Source of the DNA: Pseudomonadota bacterium
Lineage (GTDB): Bacteria > Myxococcota_A > Bradymonadia > UBA4248
Length of the DNA: 42,005 bases
Reading direction: 5' to 3'
Assembly (NCBI GenBank): GCA_017421975.1
Contig: JAFOHE010000118.1
Coordinates: 1-42,005 of the forward strand
In this document: piece after piece, positions 41,695-42,005 of the stretch
Numbering within the stretch: position 1 is the stretch's first letter
How the letters are laid out: each line of letters starts with the position of its first letter
Translations under genes and position numbers: made by a program
Notes under the pieces: generated by a model
What the model saw: the letters and a program-made list of their open reading frames with translations, nothing else
Told to the model about the DNA's origin: nothing
The model's database searches: none

Positions 41695-42005
41695 CCATCG
41701 TCGTAAGCGTATCCCCGCGTAGTCTCCATCGTCGTAAGCCTATCCGCGTGTATGTCCGTCCCCCCGGTATCCACATGCCGTGTGAAGCCCAATGCCGTGT
41801 GAAGCCCACAGCTTTGTAAGGCCGTTCCATGGAACGGCCATCGCCGTAAGCGTATCCCCGCGTGTAGTCTCCATCGCCGTAAGCGTATCCCCGCGTAGTC
41901 TCCATCGTCGTAAGCCTATCCGCGTGTATGTCCGTCCCCCCGGTATCCACATGCCGTGTGAAGCCCAATGCCGTGTGAAGCCCACAGCTTTGTAAGGCCG
42001 TTCCA
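41695..42005. repeat. Tandem repeat array, 176-bp period, truncated by window end
   Basis: A 135-base block (41695-41829) recurs at 41871-42005 with one visible change, giving a period of 176 bases. Inside are sub-repeats of 31-33 bases starting CCATCGYCGTAAGCGTATCC (41695, 41726, 41838, 41871, 41902) and a 17-base tandem ATGCCGTGTGAAGCCCA (41775, 41792). A perfect 20-bp palindrome GGCCGTTCCATGGAACGGCC (41820-41839) separates the blocks. Open frames in several phases exist across it, so it is not convincing as coding sequence. Confidence 0.85.

Noticed and set aside
41660-41985. Two overlapping minus-strand open frames with repeated GFTRH and RGDTLT units
   Set aside because: Both arise from the nested DNA repeats, in two different frames at once, so repeat length rather than selection explains the lack of stops. 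No start site is supported.

Overview
The window looks like chromosome from a deltaproteobacterial lineage, most likely Myxococcota or Bradymonadota-like. This rests on several small lipoproteins with cysteine-rich 'CGDG'-type N-termini, a large outer-membrane protein resembling the myxobacterial TIGR04551 family, and moderate GC, all judged by eye with no search. Essential genes are scattered singly among lineage-specific lipoproteins rather than packed into the classic operons; ftsZ, for example, stands outside any division cluster.

Layout. 0.4-3.4 kb: serC, then mutY and a methyltransferase on the opposite strand. 3.7-7.3 kb: minus-strand envelope genes (Cys-rich lipoprotein, beta-barrel-like protein, small lipoprotein, 56-aa protein, helix-hairpin-helix lipoprotein). 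7.5-12.8 kb: an unusual PBP4-type carboxypeptidase with extra C-terminal domains, a HAD hydrolase, a membrane-anchored protein and a helical repeat-like exported protein. 13.1-16.8 kb: a CAU tRNA, a coiled-coil zinc-ribbon protein, and a NifU-like / Mrp / thioredoxin-reductase-like set for Fe-S and redox work. 17.1-19.8 kb: rpsO-pnp. 19.9-26.4 kb: lipoprotein, ftsZ, trmJ-like methyltransferase, zinc-ribbon membrane protein and an overlapping exported protein. 26.6-29.7 kb: mrdA-mrdB (PBP2-RodA elongation pair). 29.8-33.8 kb: PrcB-like lipoprotein and an AT-rich accessory island with two unrecognised genes. 33.8-40.4 kb: truB, outer-membrane protein, lipoprotein, deoC, threonine-synthase-like enzyme. 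40.7-42.0 kb: AT-rich TupA-like ATP-grasp gene, then a GC-rich repeat array cut by the window end.

The most striking signal is not a gene. Eight intergenic elements, all 3' of a coding sequence (most within about 35 bases of the stop), contain eleven hairpins whose cores are unrelated in sequence but obey one structural rule: an outer stem, then TAT...ATA, with a single unpaired C on the 3' side just outside ATA (T in one case). Six also share GTAG-tagged, G-rich arms that recall REP elements. Other points of interest are an Mrp ATPase lacking its CxxC, a thioredoxin-reductase-like protein lacking HRRxxxR, the extra domains on the carboxypeptidase, and a helically phased operator-like array in front of an unrecognised 396-aa protein.
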